From positions 124,001-188,000 of the forward strand of contig NZ_JODR01000004.1 of the NCBI RefSeq assembly GCF_000725885.1: a stretch of 64,000 bases of DNA. The letters run 5' to 3'. The notes beneath the pieces were generated by a model. That model saw only the letters and a list, made by a program, of their open reading frames with translations, was not told the DNA's origin and ran no database searches. Source of the stretch: Streptomyces albus subsp. albus. GTDB taxonomy: Bacteria > Actinomycetota > Actinomycetes > Streptomycetales > Streptomycetaceae. Below, in pieces: positions 44,978 through 54,164 of this stretch. The position numbers and the translations under genes were made by a program. How positions within the stretch are numbered: the stretch's first letter is position 1; each line of letters starts with the position of its first letter.

Positions 44978-46132
44978 TCACACCCGCGAGGTGGCCTCGG
45001 ATCGGGCGGACTCGTCCCCGTCGCCCCCGTCCCCCCCGGCAGCCGCGAGAGCACGGTTGCGCCGCACCGAGGACCAGAAGGCCAGCGCGATCAGCACCAC
45101 GCCGACGAGACCGGTGACGACCTCGTTGATCTGGTACTTGATGGTGACCAGCAGGATGATCGACAGCGCGCCGATGGCGTAGTGGGCGCCGTGCTCCAGG
45201 TAGACGTAGTCGTCCAGGGTGCCCTGCCGCACCAGATAGACGGTGAGCGACCGGACGTACATCGCGCCGATGCCCAGACCGAGCGCCATCCAGAAGATGT
45301 GGTTGGTGACCGCGAAGGCACCGATGACACCGTCGAAGGAGAACGAGGCGTCCAGGACCTCCAGGTAGAGGAACATGAAGAAGGCGGCCTTGCCCGCCAG
45401 TCCGACGGCCGAAGGCTGTTTCCCGGCCCGCTTGGCGGCTTCCTCCTCTTCCTGCTCGCGCTCCTCTTCCTCCTCCAGCTTGTCCTCGAAGTGCCCCGAG
45501 AGGCCGCCGACGATCAGATAGGTGATGAGTCCCGCGATACCGGACAGGAGGACGGTGGCGGACTTGTCGGCATGGGCCCCACCGTGCTGGTGCGCGGCGG
45601 TGGCCATGGTCATGGCGCTGACCAGCAGCACGATCAGCGCGATGCAGATGGACAGGCCGTCGACCTTGCCGAGCCGCGCCAGCGGCCTCTCCAGCCAGCC
45701 GATCCATTTGTGCTCGCGCTGCTCGAAGATGAAATCGAGGAAGATCATCAGCAGGAACATCCCGCCGAACGCGGCAATGGCCGGATGGGCGTCCGTGACC
45801 AGTTGCTCGTAACGTTCCGGGTTGTCCAGCGCGACCCGTACGGCCTCGACCGGCCCGACCTTGGCACTGATGGCGACGATGATGACCGGGAAGACCAGCC
45901 GCATGCCGAATACCGCGATCAGAATGCCGATGGTAAGGAAGATCTTCTGCCAGAAGGCGTTCATCTTCTTCAGTACGCCGGCGTTGACGACCGCGTTGTC
46001 GAACGACAACGAGATCTCCAGGATGGACAGGATCGCCACGAGGGCGAACGCCTCCCACCCCCAGAAGAACGCCGCTGCGGCCAACCCGACGGCGGTGACG
46101 CCGAAGGACCAGCCAAAGGTTTTCAGGAGCAC
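44978..46132 (-). CDS. DUF475/TerC-family integral membrane protein
   Basis: 384 aa from a GTG. About nine membrane helices. The TerC-like signature EISLSFDNAVVNAGVLKKM is near residue 40 and its repeat EVLDASFSFDGVIGAFAVTN near 240, each with the acidic residues that line the ion path. A highly charged loop (EDKLEEEEEREQEEEEAAKR) separates the halves. TerC relatives move Mn2+ or other cations. It lies upstream of the TerA-like gene on the same strand and downstream of two TerD genes, so the four are probably co-regulated. Confidence 0.92.
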   Translation of the reverse strand: MLLKTFGWSFGVTAVGLAAAAFFWGWEAFALVAILSILEISLSFDNAVVNAGVLKKMNAFWQKIFLTIGILIAVFGMRLVFPVIIVAISAKVGPVEAVRVALDNPERYEQLVTDAHPAIAAFGGMFLLMIFLDFIFEQREHKWIGWLERPLARLGKVDGLSICIALIVLLVSAMTMATAAHQHGGAHADKSATVLLSGIAGLITYLIVGGLSGHFEDKLEEEEEREQEEEEAAKRAGKQPSAVGLAGKAAFFMFLYLEVLDASFSFDGVIGAFAVTNHIFWMALGLGIGAMYVRSLTVYLVRQGTLDDYVYLEHGAHYAIGALSIILLVTIKYQINEVVTGLVGVVLIALAFWSSVRRNRALAAAGGDGGDGDESARSEATSRV

Positions 46133-46236
46133 TGGCTTCCCAATCCGGTATCCGGGCTACGTGTGTTCACAAACATGCTGAGGTCCGAGCCGACGCCGTA
46201 CCGCGACAGGTGAGTCGGCAGTGACGCCAGTGGCGC

Positions 46237-46815
46237 TCAGGCGACATTGACGCCGAAGTCTAGAGCGATGCCGCGCAGGCCCGAGGCGTATCCCTGGCCG
46301 ACTGCACGGAATTTCCACTCACCGTTGTAGCGGTAGAGCTCACCGAAGATCATCGCCGTCTCGGAGGAGGCGTCCTCGGTCAGGTCGTAACGGGCCAGTT
46401 CGACACCGTCCTCACGGTTGACGACCCGGATGTAGGCGTCCGTCACCTGGCCGAAGGTCTGGTGACGGTTCTCCGCGTCGTAGATGGAGACGGGGAAGAC
46501 CACCTTGTCCACCTGCGCCGGCACCAGCGACAGATCCACCAGCACCGTCTCGTCGTCCCCGCTGCCCGTGCCGCCGACGAGTTCGTCACCGGTGTGTTCC
46601 ACGGAGCCTTCGGGGCTCTTGAGGTTGTTGTAGAAGACGAAATACTCGTCCCCCAGGACCCGGCCACCGGAGCACAGCAGCGCGCTCGCGTCGAGGTCGA
46701 AGTCGGCGCCCGTCGTCGAACGGGCCTTCCAGCCGAGACCGATCTGCACCTGGGTCAGATTCGGTGCGGCCTTCGAGAGGGAGACGTTTCCCCCCTTGGC
46801 GAGCGTCACGCTCAT
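46237..46815 (-). CDS. terD: TerD-family protein (compact)
   Basis: 192 aa, MSVTLAKGGNVSLSKAAPNL, start at 46815 with GGGAGAGG nine bases before it. A full TerD calcium-binding set: [31 protein letters not shown], the DDETVLVDLSLVP acidic strand, FPVSIYDAENR, and the closing [20 protein letters not shown]. Very similar to the next gene (47085-47660), so a tandem duplication. Cytoplasmic; thought to work with TerC-type membrane proteins in envelope or metal stress. Confidence 0.95.
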   Translation of the reverse strand: MSVTLAKGGNVSLSKAAPNLTQVQIGLGWKARSTTGADFDLDASALLCSGGRVLGDEYFVFYNNLKSPEGSVEHTGDELVGGTGSGDDETVLVDLSLVPAQVDKVVFPVSIYDAENRHQTFGQVTDAYIRVVNREDGVELARYDLTEDASSETAMIFGELYRYNGEWKFRAVGQGYASGLRGIALDFGVNVA

Positions 46816-47084
46816 GCTCGATGTCCTCTCCCTGCTTGCCTGCTTGCTGCGGCTTCGGGTCCTGCTGCGGTTCCCGGTGTACGTCGTGCCCCGGAATCCG
46901 GTGCGGACGCCACCGGCATGCCGGTGCCTCCAGTGTGTCCGTACTACGGGGCGCCGCACACCTCCCGGTTACGGAAGCCTGCGGCACCCGTGGCTGCCGG
47001 TCTCTGGCAGACGCGCCCCGCCGGCCCACCAGGGGCCGCGGGGCGCGTGGGGCGTCCGGAGCCCTTCCGGGCCACCGGGAGCCT

Positions 47085-47660
47085 TCAGACGTTGACGCCG
47101 AAGTCCTGCGCGATGCCGCGCAGACCCGAGGCGTACCCCTGACCGATGGCACGGAACTTCCACTCCGCGCCGTGCCGGTACAGCTCGCCGAAGACCATGG
47201 CCGTCTCCGTCGACGCGTCCTCGCTGAGGTCGTAGCGCGCCAGCTCGTTGTTGTCCGCCTGGTTGACGACGCGGATGTAGGCGTTGCGCACCTGGCCGAA
47301 GCTCTGCTGGCGGCTCTCCGCCTCGTAGATGGAGACCGGGAAGACGATCTTCTCCACGTCCGCGGGCACGCCGGCGAGGTTCACCTTGATGACCTCGTCG
47401 TCGCCCTCGCCCTCACCGGTGAGGTTGTCACCGGTGTGCTCCACGGAGCCGTCGGGGCTCTTGAGGTTGTTGAAGAACACGAAGTTCTGGTCGTTGGCGA
47501 CCTTCCCCTCCGCGTTCGTCAGCAGGGCGCTCGCGTCGAGGTCGAAGTCGGCGCCGGTGGTGGTACGCGCGTCCCAGCCCAGACCGACGATGACCGCGGT
47601 CAGGTTCGGCGCCTCCTTGGTCAGCGAGACGTTGCCGCCCTTGCTGAGGCTGACTCCCAC
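47085..47660 (-). CDS. terD: TerD-family protein (compact)
   Basis: 191 aa. GTG start with AGGAGGACTC directly upstream. [78 protein letters not shown] and [20 protein letters not shown] give an intact TerD domain. Paralogue of the adjacent gene. First gene of the minus-strand Ter series, with an untranslated leader of some 40 bp or more before it. Confidence 0.95.
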   Translation of the reverse strand: MGVSLSKGGNVSLTKEAPNLTAVIVGLGWDARTTTGADFDLDASALLTNAEGKVANDQNFVFFNNLKSPDGSVEHTGDNLTGEGEGDDEVIKVNLAGVPADVEKIVFPVSIYEAESRQQSFGQVRNAYIRVVNQADNNELARYDLSEDASTETAMVFGELYRHGAEWKFRAIGQGYASGLRGIAQDFGVNV

Positions 47661-47857
47661 GAGTCCTCCTGGTCAGTAGTTCGTGAGGAGCACTGCGTGC
47701 CCCCGTTTCGGATGCCGTCGGATCAACGATTCGATCCTAGTGAGCGGTTCCCCGGGGCACAGCCCTTCTACGGAGCGGAACCGGGGTGGTTCCCAGCGTC
47801 ACCGGGGGCGCCCGGAAGCACCGGACCGGCACGACGGGACGGCAGTGCACCCTGTGG

Positions 47858-48316
47858 TCAGAGGTTCTCGAGAGCCTTGACGTACTCGTTGAGGTCACGG
47901 GCGTCCGGCAGCCCGTTGACCACCGTCCAGCGCACCACGCCCTCCTTGTCGATGATGAAGGTGCCGCGCACCGCGCAGCCCTTCTCCTCGTCGAAGACGC
48001 CGTAGGCGCGGGACGCCTCACCATGCGGCCAGAAGTCGGACAGCAGCGGGTACTCCAGCCCCTCCTGCTCGGCGAACACACGCAGCGCGAAGGGGCTGTC
48101 GTTGGAGACCGCCAGCAGCTGCACGTCGTCGTTGACGAACTTCGGCAGCTCGTCACGCAGAGCGCACAGCTCGCCGGTGCACACACCGGTGAAGGCGAAC
48201 GGGTAGAAGAGCAGGACGACGTTCTTCTTGCCCTGGAAGTCCGAGAGCCGCACGGTCTGGCCGTGCTGGTCCTTGAGCTCGATGTCGGGTGCCTTGGTGC
48301 CGGCCTCGATCGCCAT
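47858..48316 (-). CDS. AhpE-like peroxiredoxin
   Basis: 152 aa. Peroxidatic Cys46 lies in FPF-type context (FAFTGVCTGELCALRDELP); Cys51 may act as resolving residue and Cys in EKGCAVRG is extra. The active-site Arg is in AVRGTFIIDKEGVVRW. Length and motif match the AhpE/BCP-like thiol peroxidases that reduce peroxides and peroxynitrite. Starts MAIEAGTKAPDIELKDQHGQ with a Shine-Dalgarno (GAAGGGAATGCGCC) upstream. Single gene between the Ter series and DUF3052. Confidence 0.95.
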   Translation of the reverse strand: MAIEAGTKAPDIELKDQHGQTVRLSDFQGKKNVVLLFYPFAFTGVCTGELCALRDELPKFVNDDVQLLAVSNDSPFALRVFAEQEGLEYPLLSDFWPHGEASRAYGVFDEEKGCAVRGTFIIDKEGVVRWTVVNGLPDARDLNEYVKALENL

Positions 48317-49222
48317 GGCGCATTCCCTTCGGTGGGCGGGACAAAGACGGCTCCCACCCTATGCGCCGGGCCCGTACGGGCTTCGGGCCGGTCACACCGG
48401 TCCGGCCGTCCTCCTCCTGGGACCCGCCCCCAGGCACCCGCCGTGGAAAAGCTGCGCCCGCACGGTCGCGGAGTACCGGCGGGGTACGGACGGGGCGGGC
48501 GCCCCATGCGCCGGGGCGCCACACACGTCGGGGCATCCCCGCACATCGGGTGGCGCACACCACCATCGAAGGAGCAGGCGTCGCGCGGCGAACGCGTCCG
48601 GCGGGGCAGGCACGGCCGTGGCAGGCGTCGGGCGGCGCCGGGCGACCTGTGACCGGCCCGCCCGGGGACGCGGCCGACGCCGGGTCCGCAAGACCGACCG
48701 GGTCCGGCGTTACGGGGACGCGGACCTTTTCCGCGTACCGGGCCCGCAAGCAGCGGCCGGGCGCGGGGAGCGGCCCGGAGGGTGACGGGAGGGGAGCACG
48801 GTACGAGGGCGGCGCCGGGGCCGAATCGGTGCTTCCTCCCCGTCGGAAGCCGGACGTCAGCGGCTGGAAGGCCGGAAGTCAGTAGCTGGGGGCTTTCAGC
48901 GGCTGGGGGGCCTCAGCGTCTGGGAGCGCTTCAGCGGCTCGGAAAGCGGGCCTTGGCGGCGCTTCCCGCGGGCTGGGGCGGCCACGATTGGGCCGGGGCC
49001 CTCATCCGGGGCGGCTCGGCCGCGTGGGCGTCTCGGGGGGCTGCGTTCCGGAGGCGGGCTCGGGCTCCGTTCCGGAGGCGGGGCGGCCGTCCGTCCTTGC
49101 CGCCGCCCCACTACGAGCCTGGGCGGCGGACCGGGCGGTTCCGCCCGTGGCGCGGGGCCCCACGGGGCGCCCGCGGCTTCCGTCGGCGGCACCACGGCAT
49201 CGCGCGGGGCCGCCGACGGTTC
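48317..49222. other. 900-bp intergenic region with short degenerate repeats
   Basis: No supported gene. TCAGCGGCTGG-like elements recur at about 48857, 48879, 48896, 48913 and 48931, and GTTCCGGAGGCGGG occurs twice near 49045-49075. Reading frames on both strands are open only because of high GC. Confidence 0.55.
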
Positions 49223-49660
49223 TCAGCGCTTGCTCGGAGCGCCCTTCGGGGTGACCAGGCGGCTGCCGGTCCAGTCCTTGGCCGCGTTGAAGCTCTTGGT
49301 CTGGGAGAGCCCGGCCGTCTTGGACGCCTCACCGATCTCGCTGGGCTCGACGTAGCCGTCGCGGCCCGTCTTCGGGGTCAGCAGCCAGACCGGGGCCCCC
49401 TCGTCGATCATCGTGGTCGCGTCCACCAGCGCGTCCGTCAGATCACCGTCCTCGTCGCGGAACCACAGCACCACGGCGTCGGCCACGTCGCCGTAATCCT
49501 CATCGACCAGCTCCGTGCCGGTGATCTCCTCGATGGACTCGCGGAGCTCCTGGTCGACGTCGTCGTCGTAGCCGATCTCCTGGACCACCTGTCCGGGCTG
49601 GAAACCCAGCCTTGCGGCGGGGTTGGTCCGCTCCTCCGCGTGGTCCGCGGTCGCGCTCAC
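49223..49660 (-). CDS. DUF3052-family protein
   Basis: 145 aa from a GTG with GGAGG six bases upstream. ARLGFQPGQVVQEIGYDDDV, LRESIEEITGTELVDEDYGD, VVLWFRDEDGDLTDALVDA and APVWLLTPKTGRDGYVEPSE are hallmarks of this small actinobacterial family, which has an alpha/beta fold and no known activity. In Streptomyces it lies next to aceE and a peroxiredoxin, as here. The C-terminus is basic (GSRLVTPKGAPSKR). Confidence 0.92.
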   Translation of the reverse strand: MSATADHAEERTNPAARLGFQPGQVVQEIGYDDDVDQELRESIEEITGTELVDEDYGDVADAVVLWFRDEDGDLTDALVDATTMIDEGAPVWLLTPKTGRDGYVEPSEIGEASKTAGLSQTKSFNAAKDWTGSRLVTPKGAPSKR

Positions 49661-50167
49661 GGATTGCCTCCAGTCATGTCTTCCGAATATGGGGTTGCAC
49701 CTCGCGCGTACGCGAGGCATGGGCCGTAGTCCACACGGGCGGGCCGGATCACGCAAGTACCCGACCGCCGATCCCGCCCAAACGTTGACGTCTCCTCCCA
49801 CAATGCCTGATCGAGAGTGATTCAGGCCACATTACGGCGGTCGCGATCCGCCAGGTTTGCCCCGGCTGAGCCGGGGGAGCCGTAGGGGTACACCGGGGGC
49901 CGAACGGACGTTTGAGGTGATCGGAACGGAAACCGGCCATGCATCCCGGATGAGCGTAAAGTGACCGCTCGACCACCTCTCCGTGCCCGCGACCGCCCGC
50001 CCTCCGGTCCGCCTAGAGCGGGGTGGGTTACCTCTCGGTACAGATGACGGCACAGCGGCGGCGGTACACGATGGAGACGGCGCGACCCTCCCTACGGCAC
50101 CACCCCGCGGCGCACGCTGCCGCCCGGCTCGCAGAGCACCACACGACCGATACAGCGAAGGAACAGC
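49661..50167. promoter_or_regulatory. Divergent promoter region between DUF3052 and aceE
   Basis: No gene found. It contains a CCCCGGC-TGA-GCCGGGG hairpin at about 49859-49876. A TAAAGT -10-like element near 49957 may serve aceE. The 200-bp leader before aceE shows no recognised riboswitch. Confidence 0.45.
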
Positions 50168-52915
50168 GTGGCTTCCGGATCCGATCGCACCCCGATCATC
50201 ATTGGCGGCCTTCCCAGCCAGGTCCCGGACTTCGATCCCGAGGAGACCCGGGAATGGCTCGACTCGCTCGACGCCGCTGTCGACGAGCGCGGCCGGGAAC
50301 GCGCCCGCTATCTCATGCTCCGGCTCATCGAACGCGCCCGCGAGAAGCGCGTGGCCGTGCCGGAGATGCGCAGTACGGACTACGTCAACACCATCGCGAC
50401 CAAGGACGAGCCGTTCTTCCCCGGCAACGAGGAAATCGAACGGAAGATCCTGAACGCGACCCGCTGGAACGCGGCCGTGATGGTCTCCCGCGCGCAGCGC
50501 CCCGGCATCGGGGTGGGCGGTCACATCGCCACCTTCGCCTCCTCGGCCTCCCTCTACGACGTGGGCTTCAACCACTTCTTCCGGGGCAAGGACGAGGGCG
50601 ACGGCGGCGATCAGATCTTCTTCCAGGGGCACGCCTCCCCCGGCATCTACGCCCGCGCCTATCTGCTGGACCGTCTCACCGAGGCCCAGCTCGACGGCTT
50701 CCGCCAGGAGAAGAGCAAGGCACCGAACGGGCTGTCCAGCTATCCGCACCCGCGCTCGATGCCGGACTTCTGGGAGTTCCCGACCGTCTCCATGGGGCTG
50801 GGCCCGGTCGGTGCGATCCACCAGGCGCGGATGAACCGCTACATGGAGGCCCGCGGTATCGCCGACACCTCCAGGTCTCGGGTGTGGGCCTTCCTCGGCG
50901 ACGGCGAGATGGACGAGCCCGAGTCCCTCGGCCAGCTCTCGCTGGCGGCCCGGGAGGGGCTGGACAACCTCACCTTCGTCATCAACTGCAACCTTCAGCG
51001 GCTGGACGGTCCCGTCCGCGGCAACGGCAAGATCATCCAGGAGCTGGAGTCCGCGTTCCGCGGCGCCGGCTGGAACGTGATCAAGCTGGTGTGGGACCGC
51101 TCCTGGGACCCGCTGCTGGCGCAGGACCGGGACGGCGTCCTGGTCAACAAGCTGAACACCACGCCCGACGGGCAGTTCCAGACCTACGCCACCGAGAGCG
51201 GCGCCTACATCCGTGAGCACTTCTTCGGCGGCGACCAGCGGCTGCGCAAGATGGTCGAGAACATGACCGACGACCAGCTGCTGCACCTGGGCCGGGGCGG
51301 TCACGACCACCGCAAGGTCTATGCCGCCTACAAGGCGGCGGCCGAGCACAAGGGGCAGCCGACCGTCATCCTGGCGCAGACCATCAAGGGCTGGACGCTG
51401 GGCCCCAACTTCGAGGGCCGCAACGCCACGCACCAGATGAAGAAGCTGACGGTCGACGACCTCAAGCGCTTCCGCGACCGGCTGCACCTGCCCATCCCGG
51501 ACAAGGAGCTGGAGTCCGGGGTGCCGCCCTACTACCACCCGGGCCGCGACTCGGAGGAAATCCAGTACATGCACGACCGCCGCCGGGAGTGCGGCGGCTA
51601 CGTGCCCACCCGGGTGGTCCGCGCCAAGCCGTTGCAGCTGCCGGACGACAAGGCGTACGCCACGCTCAAGAAGGGCTCCGGACAGCAGCAGATCGCCACC
51701 ACCATGGCGTTCGTGCGACTGCTGAAGGACCTCATGCGGGACAAGGAGATCGGCAAACGCTTCGTGCCGATCGCGCCGGACGAGTACCGCACCTTCGGGA
51801 TGGACTCCTTCTTTCCCTCGGCGAAGATCTACAACCCGCTGGGGCAGCTGTACGAGTCGGTGGACCGCGAACTGCTGCTGGCCTACAAGGAATCGCCCAC
51901 CGGGCAGATGCTGCACGACGGCATCTCCGAGTCCGGCTGCACGGCCGCCGCGATCGCCGCCGGCTCCGCCTACGCCACGCACGGCGAGCCGCTCATCCCG
52001 ATCTACGTCTTCTACTCGATGTTCGGCTTCCAGCGGACGGGCGACCAGTTCTGGCAGATGGCCGACCAGCTCGCGCGGGGCTTCGTGCTGGGGGCCACCG
52101 CCGGGCGTACGACGCTCACCGGCGAGGGGCTCCAGCACGCCGACGGCCACTCGCAGTTGCTGGCGTCCACGAACCCGGCGGTGGTCGCCTACGACCCGGC
52201 CTTCGGGTTCGAGATCGCCCACATCGTCCAGGACGGACTCCGCCGGATGTACGGGTCCGTGCCCGGGCACCCGCACGGAGAGGACGTCTTCTACTACCTG
52301 ACCGTCTACAACGAACCGATCCAGCAGCCGGCAGAGCCGCCGAACGTGGACGCCGAGGGCATCCTCAAGGGCCTCTACCGCTACCGGGCGGGCGACCGGG
52401 GCACCCACAGCGCCCACATCCTCGCCTCCGGCGTGGCTCTGCCGTGGGCGCTCGACGCACAGCGCCTCCTCGCCGAGGAGTGGGACGTCAGGGCCGATGT
52501 GTGGTCGGCCACCTCCTGGAACGAACTGCGGCGCGAGGCCGTCGCCGTGGAGCAGCACAATCTGCTCCACCCCGACGAGGAGCAGCGCGTCCCCTACGTC
52601 ACCCGCAAACTGGCCGGCGCCGAGGGGCCCAAGGTGGCGGTCTCGGACTGGATGCGGTCCGTGCCGGACCAGATCGCGCGCTGGGTGCCGGGCACCTACC
52701 AGTCGCTGGGTGCGGACGGTTTCGGCTTCGCCGACACCCGCGGCGCCGCGCGGCGCTTCTTCCACATCGACGCGCAGTCGATCGTGCTGGGGGTGCTGAC
52801 CGAACTGGCCCGTGAGGGAAAGGTGGACCGCTCCGCCCTCAAGCAGGCCATCGACCGTTACCGCCTGCTGGAGGTCGCGGCGGCCGATCCGGGCGCCGCG
52901 GGCGGCGACGCCTGA
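50168..52915 (+). CDS. aceE: Pyruvate dehydrogenase E1 component, homodimeric
   Basis: 915 aa from a GTG with GAAGGA upstream; the length fits homodimeric E1 (about 890-915). Recognised blocks: [60 protein letters not shown], the thiamine-diphosphate/Mg motif [15 protein letters not shown] with [20 protein letters not shown], and C-terminal [15 protein letters not shown] lipoyl-dehydrogenation region ([20 protein letters not shown]). It decarboxylates pyruvate and acetylates the lipoyl domain of E2. E2 and E3 genes are not adjacent, as usual in actinobacteria. Highly conserved housekeeping gene. Confidence 0.98.
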   Translation: MASGSDRTPIIIGGLPSQVPDFDPEETREWLDSLDAAVDERGRERARYLMLRLIERAREKRVAVPEMRSTDYVNTIATKDEPFFPGNEEIERKILNATRWNAAVMVSRAQRPGIGVGGHIATFASSASLYDVGFNHFFRGKDEGDGGDQIFFQGHASPGIYARAYLLDRLTEAQLDGFRQEKSKAPNGLSSYPHPRSMPDFWEFPTVSMGLGPVGAIHQARMNRYMEARGIADTSRSRVWAFLGDGEMDEPESLGQLSLAAREGLDNLTFVINCNLQRLDGPVRGNGKIIQELESAFRGAGWNVIKLVWDRSWDPLLAQDRDGVLVNKLNTTPDGQFQTYATESGAYIREHFFGGDQRLRKMVENMTDDQLLHLGRGGHDHRKVYAAYKAAAEHKGQPTVILAQTIKGWTLGPNFEGRNATHQMKKLTVDDLKRFRDRLHLPIPDKELESGVPPYYHPGRDSEEIQYMHDRRRECGGYVPTRVVRAKPLQLPDDKAYATLKKGSGQQQIATTMAFVRLLKDLMRDKEIGKRFVPIAPDEYRTFGMDSFFPSAKIYNPLGQLYESVDRELLLAYKESPTGQMLHDGISESGCTAAAIAAGSAYATHGEPLIPIYVFYSMFGFQRTGDQFWQMADQLARGFVLGATAGRTTLTGEGLQHADGHSQLLASTNPAVVAYDPAFGFEIAHIVQDGLRRMYGSVPGHPHGEDVFYYLTVYNEPIQQPAEPPNVDAEGILKGLYRYRAGDRGTHSAHILASGVALPWALDAQRLLAEEWDVRADVWSATSWNELRREAVAVEQHNLLHPDEEQRVPYVTRKLAGAEGPKVAVSDWMRSVPDQIARWVPGTYQSLGADGFGFADTRGAARRFFHIDAQSIVLGVLTELAREGKVDRSALKQAIDRYRLLEVAAADPGAAGGDA

Positions 52916-52964
52916 GTCCCTCCGGTGGGGCCGGAGGTGTGCACGCCCCTGCCCCGGGCCTTGC

Positions 52965-53000
52965 GGCCGGGTGCGGTTCTCGCGGGAACCGCACCCGGCC
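52965..53000 (+). terminator. Terminator of aceE
   Basis: GGCCGGGTGCGGTTC (52965-52979) pairs with GAACCGCACCCGGCC (52986-53000), loop TCGCGG, 50 bp past the stop. Confidence 0.9.
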
Positions 53001-53072
53001 GTTCGGCTGTCGGGGGCCACTGTCGCGGCTGCTCGCGCGGGTGCGCCGCGCGTCCCCGTGGTCACCGGCACT

Positions 53073-53510
53073 TCAGCTCTCCCAGACCTTGAACGCACGT
53101 GCCTTGTAGGGCAGTTCAGGCGACCAGGAGCCGGAAGGATGGGTGGCGAACTCGGCCGTCTCCGCGCACTCCGCGCTCTGGTAGAGGGTCACCGGGCGGC
53201 CGGTGCGGTTGGCCGCCGAGACAGCCGCGGCCCCGCCCGTCAGCGGTGTGCAGCTCTCGATGTCGATGCTCCGCAGTTCGTACGTCCGCGCCTGCCCCTT
53301 GAATTGCGGCTTCTCCCACAGGCACAGCTCGCCCGTGCCGCATGCGCCGAGCCTCGGGGCCGCCCCCGCCGCGGCTGCCGGTCCCCGTGCCGTCTCCGGG
53401 CTCGCGTGTGACTCGGCCTGCGCTCCGGCCGCCTGCGCGGCCAGGGCCAGGGCGACCATCGCCAGGAGCCCTGCCGCCGTCTTCGGACCTCGTCCGAGCA
53501 TGCCTTTCAT
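53073..53510 (-). CDS. Secreted peptidase inhibitor family I36-like protein
   Basis: 145 aa. A signal peptide (GPKTAAGLLAMVALALAAQA) ends near residue 32. The mature part GACGTGELCLWEKPQFKGQA, with later Cys in IESCTPL and SAECAE, is the beta/gamma-crystallin-like I36 fold typified by streptomycete metalloprotease inhibitor SMPI. Four cysteines fit two disulfides. Ends ARAFKVWES. Single gene, convergent to aceE. Confidence 0.88.
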   Translation of the reverse strand: MKGMLGRGPKTAAGLLAMVALALAAQAAGAQAESHASPETARGPAAAAGAAPRLGACGTGELCLWEKPQFKGQARTYELRSIDIESCTPLTGGAAAVSAANRTGRPVTLYQSAECAETAEFATHPSGSWSPELPYKARAFKVWES

Positions 53511-53627
53511 GGCTGATCACTCCCCCCGCTCATCACCGGGCACCTCGTCGCCCGGCGTGTGATCAGCATGTCGGTGGCCGCGAGGGGCCGCCAAGAGCGA
53601 ACGGCCCGGTTCACCGGGACAGGTGGC

Positions 53628-53658
53628 GGAGTTGTCCACAACTCCTCAGTTATCCACC
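53628..53658. promoter_or_regulatory. Palindrome plus two DnaA-box-like sequences
   Basis: GGAGTTGTCCACAACTCC (53628-53645) is a perfect inverted repeat with a 2-nt centre and contains TTGTCCACA, the streptomycete DnaA-box consensus. TTATCCACC follows at 53650-53658. It lies in a 650-bp gap between two minus-strand genes that otherwise holds no supported gene. Confidence 0.5.
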
Positions 53659-54164
53659 GTCCGGGCGTCACCGGGCCGCTTCCAGGTACCATTCGGCGGC
53701 TTCGCGGGACGCCCGTCGGCTCCAGGCCGTCCACCGTTCAGCAGGCGTGGCCTGCCGCCGACCGCACGAATCGCGCCGGGCCCCTCAAGCCGCCGGCCGC
53801 TCCCACAGGGGTCCGCTCCGGCCGGCCGGGGAGCCCGCTCCGGCCGGCCGCCCCTCCCCAGCCGCCATGTGCGCGGCGCACCGCCTGCCACGCGCCGCGC
53901 ACCGCATGCATGTGCGACACATACAAGGCGTACCGCGCCGCAGCCGACGAGCGGGGACAGGGGAAAGGGGAGAGGGCCGGAGCCTGCGAGCACCGTACCG
54001 CCGCGCCACGGTCCGCCCGGGGGAGCACCCTCCCGTGGCAGCGCCGCTGCGGGGAGGTTCGTACTCCAGCGGCACCCGCCCTGGAAGGAGCCGCCCCGGC
54101 AGACGCCACCCCGGCGGGACGCGCCCTGCCGGGAGGCACCCTGGCGGGCGCCGGGGCGAGACCG

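Noticed and set aside
48782..49729. 315-codon plus-strand frame overlapping DUF3052
   Set aside because: Antisense to the clearly coding DUF3052 gene and composed of Arg/Gly/Ala filler.
53628..53658. Origin of replication
   Set aside because: Only two DnaA-box-like sequences, no dnaA/dnaN neighbours and no A/T-rich unwinding element.
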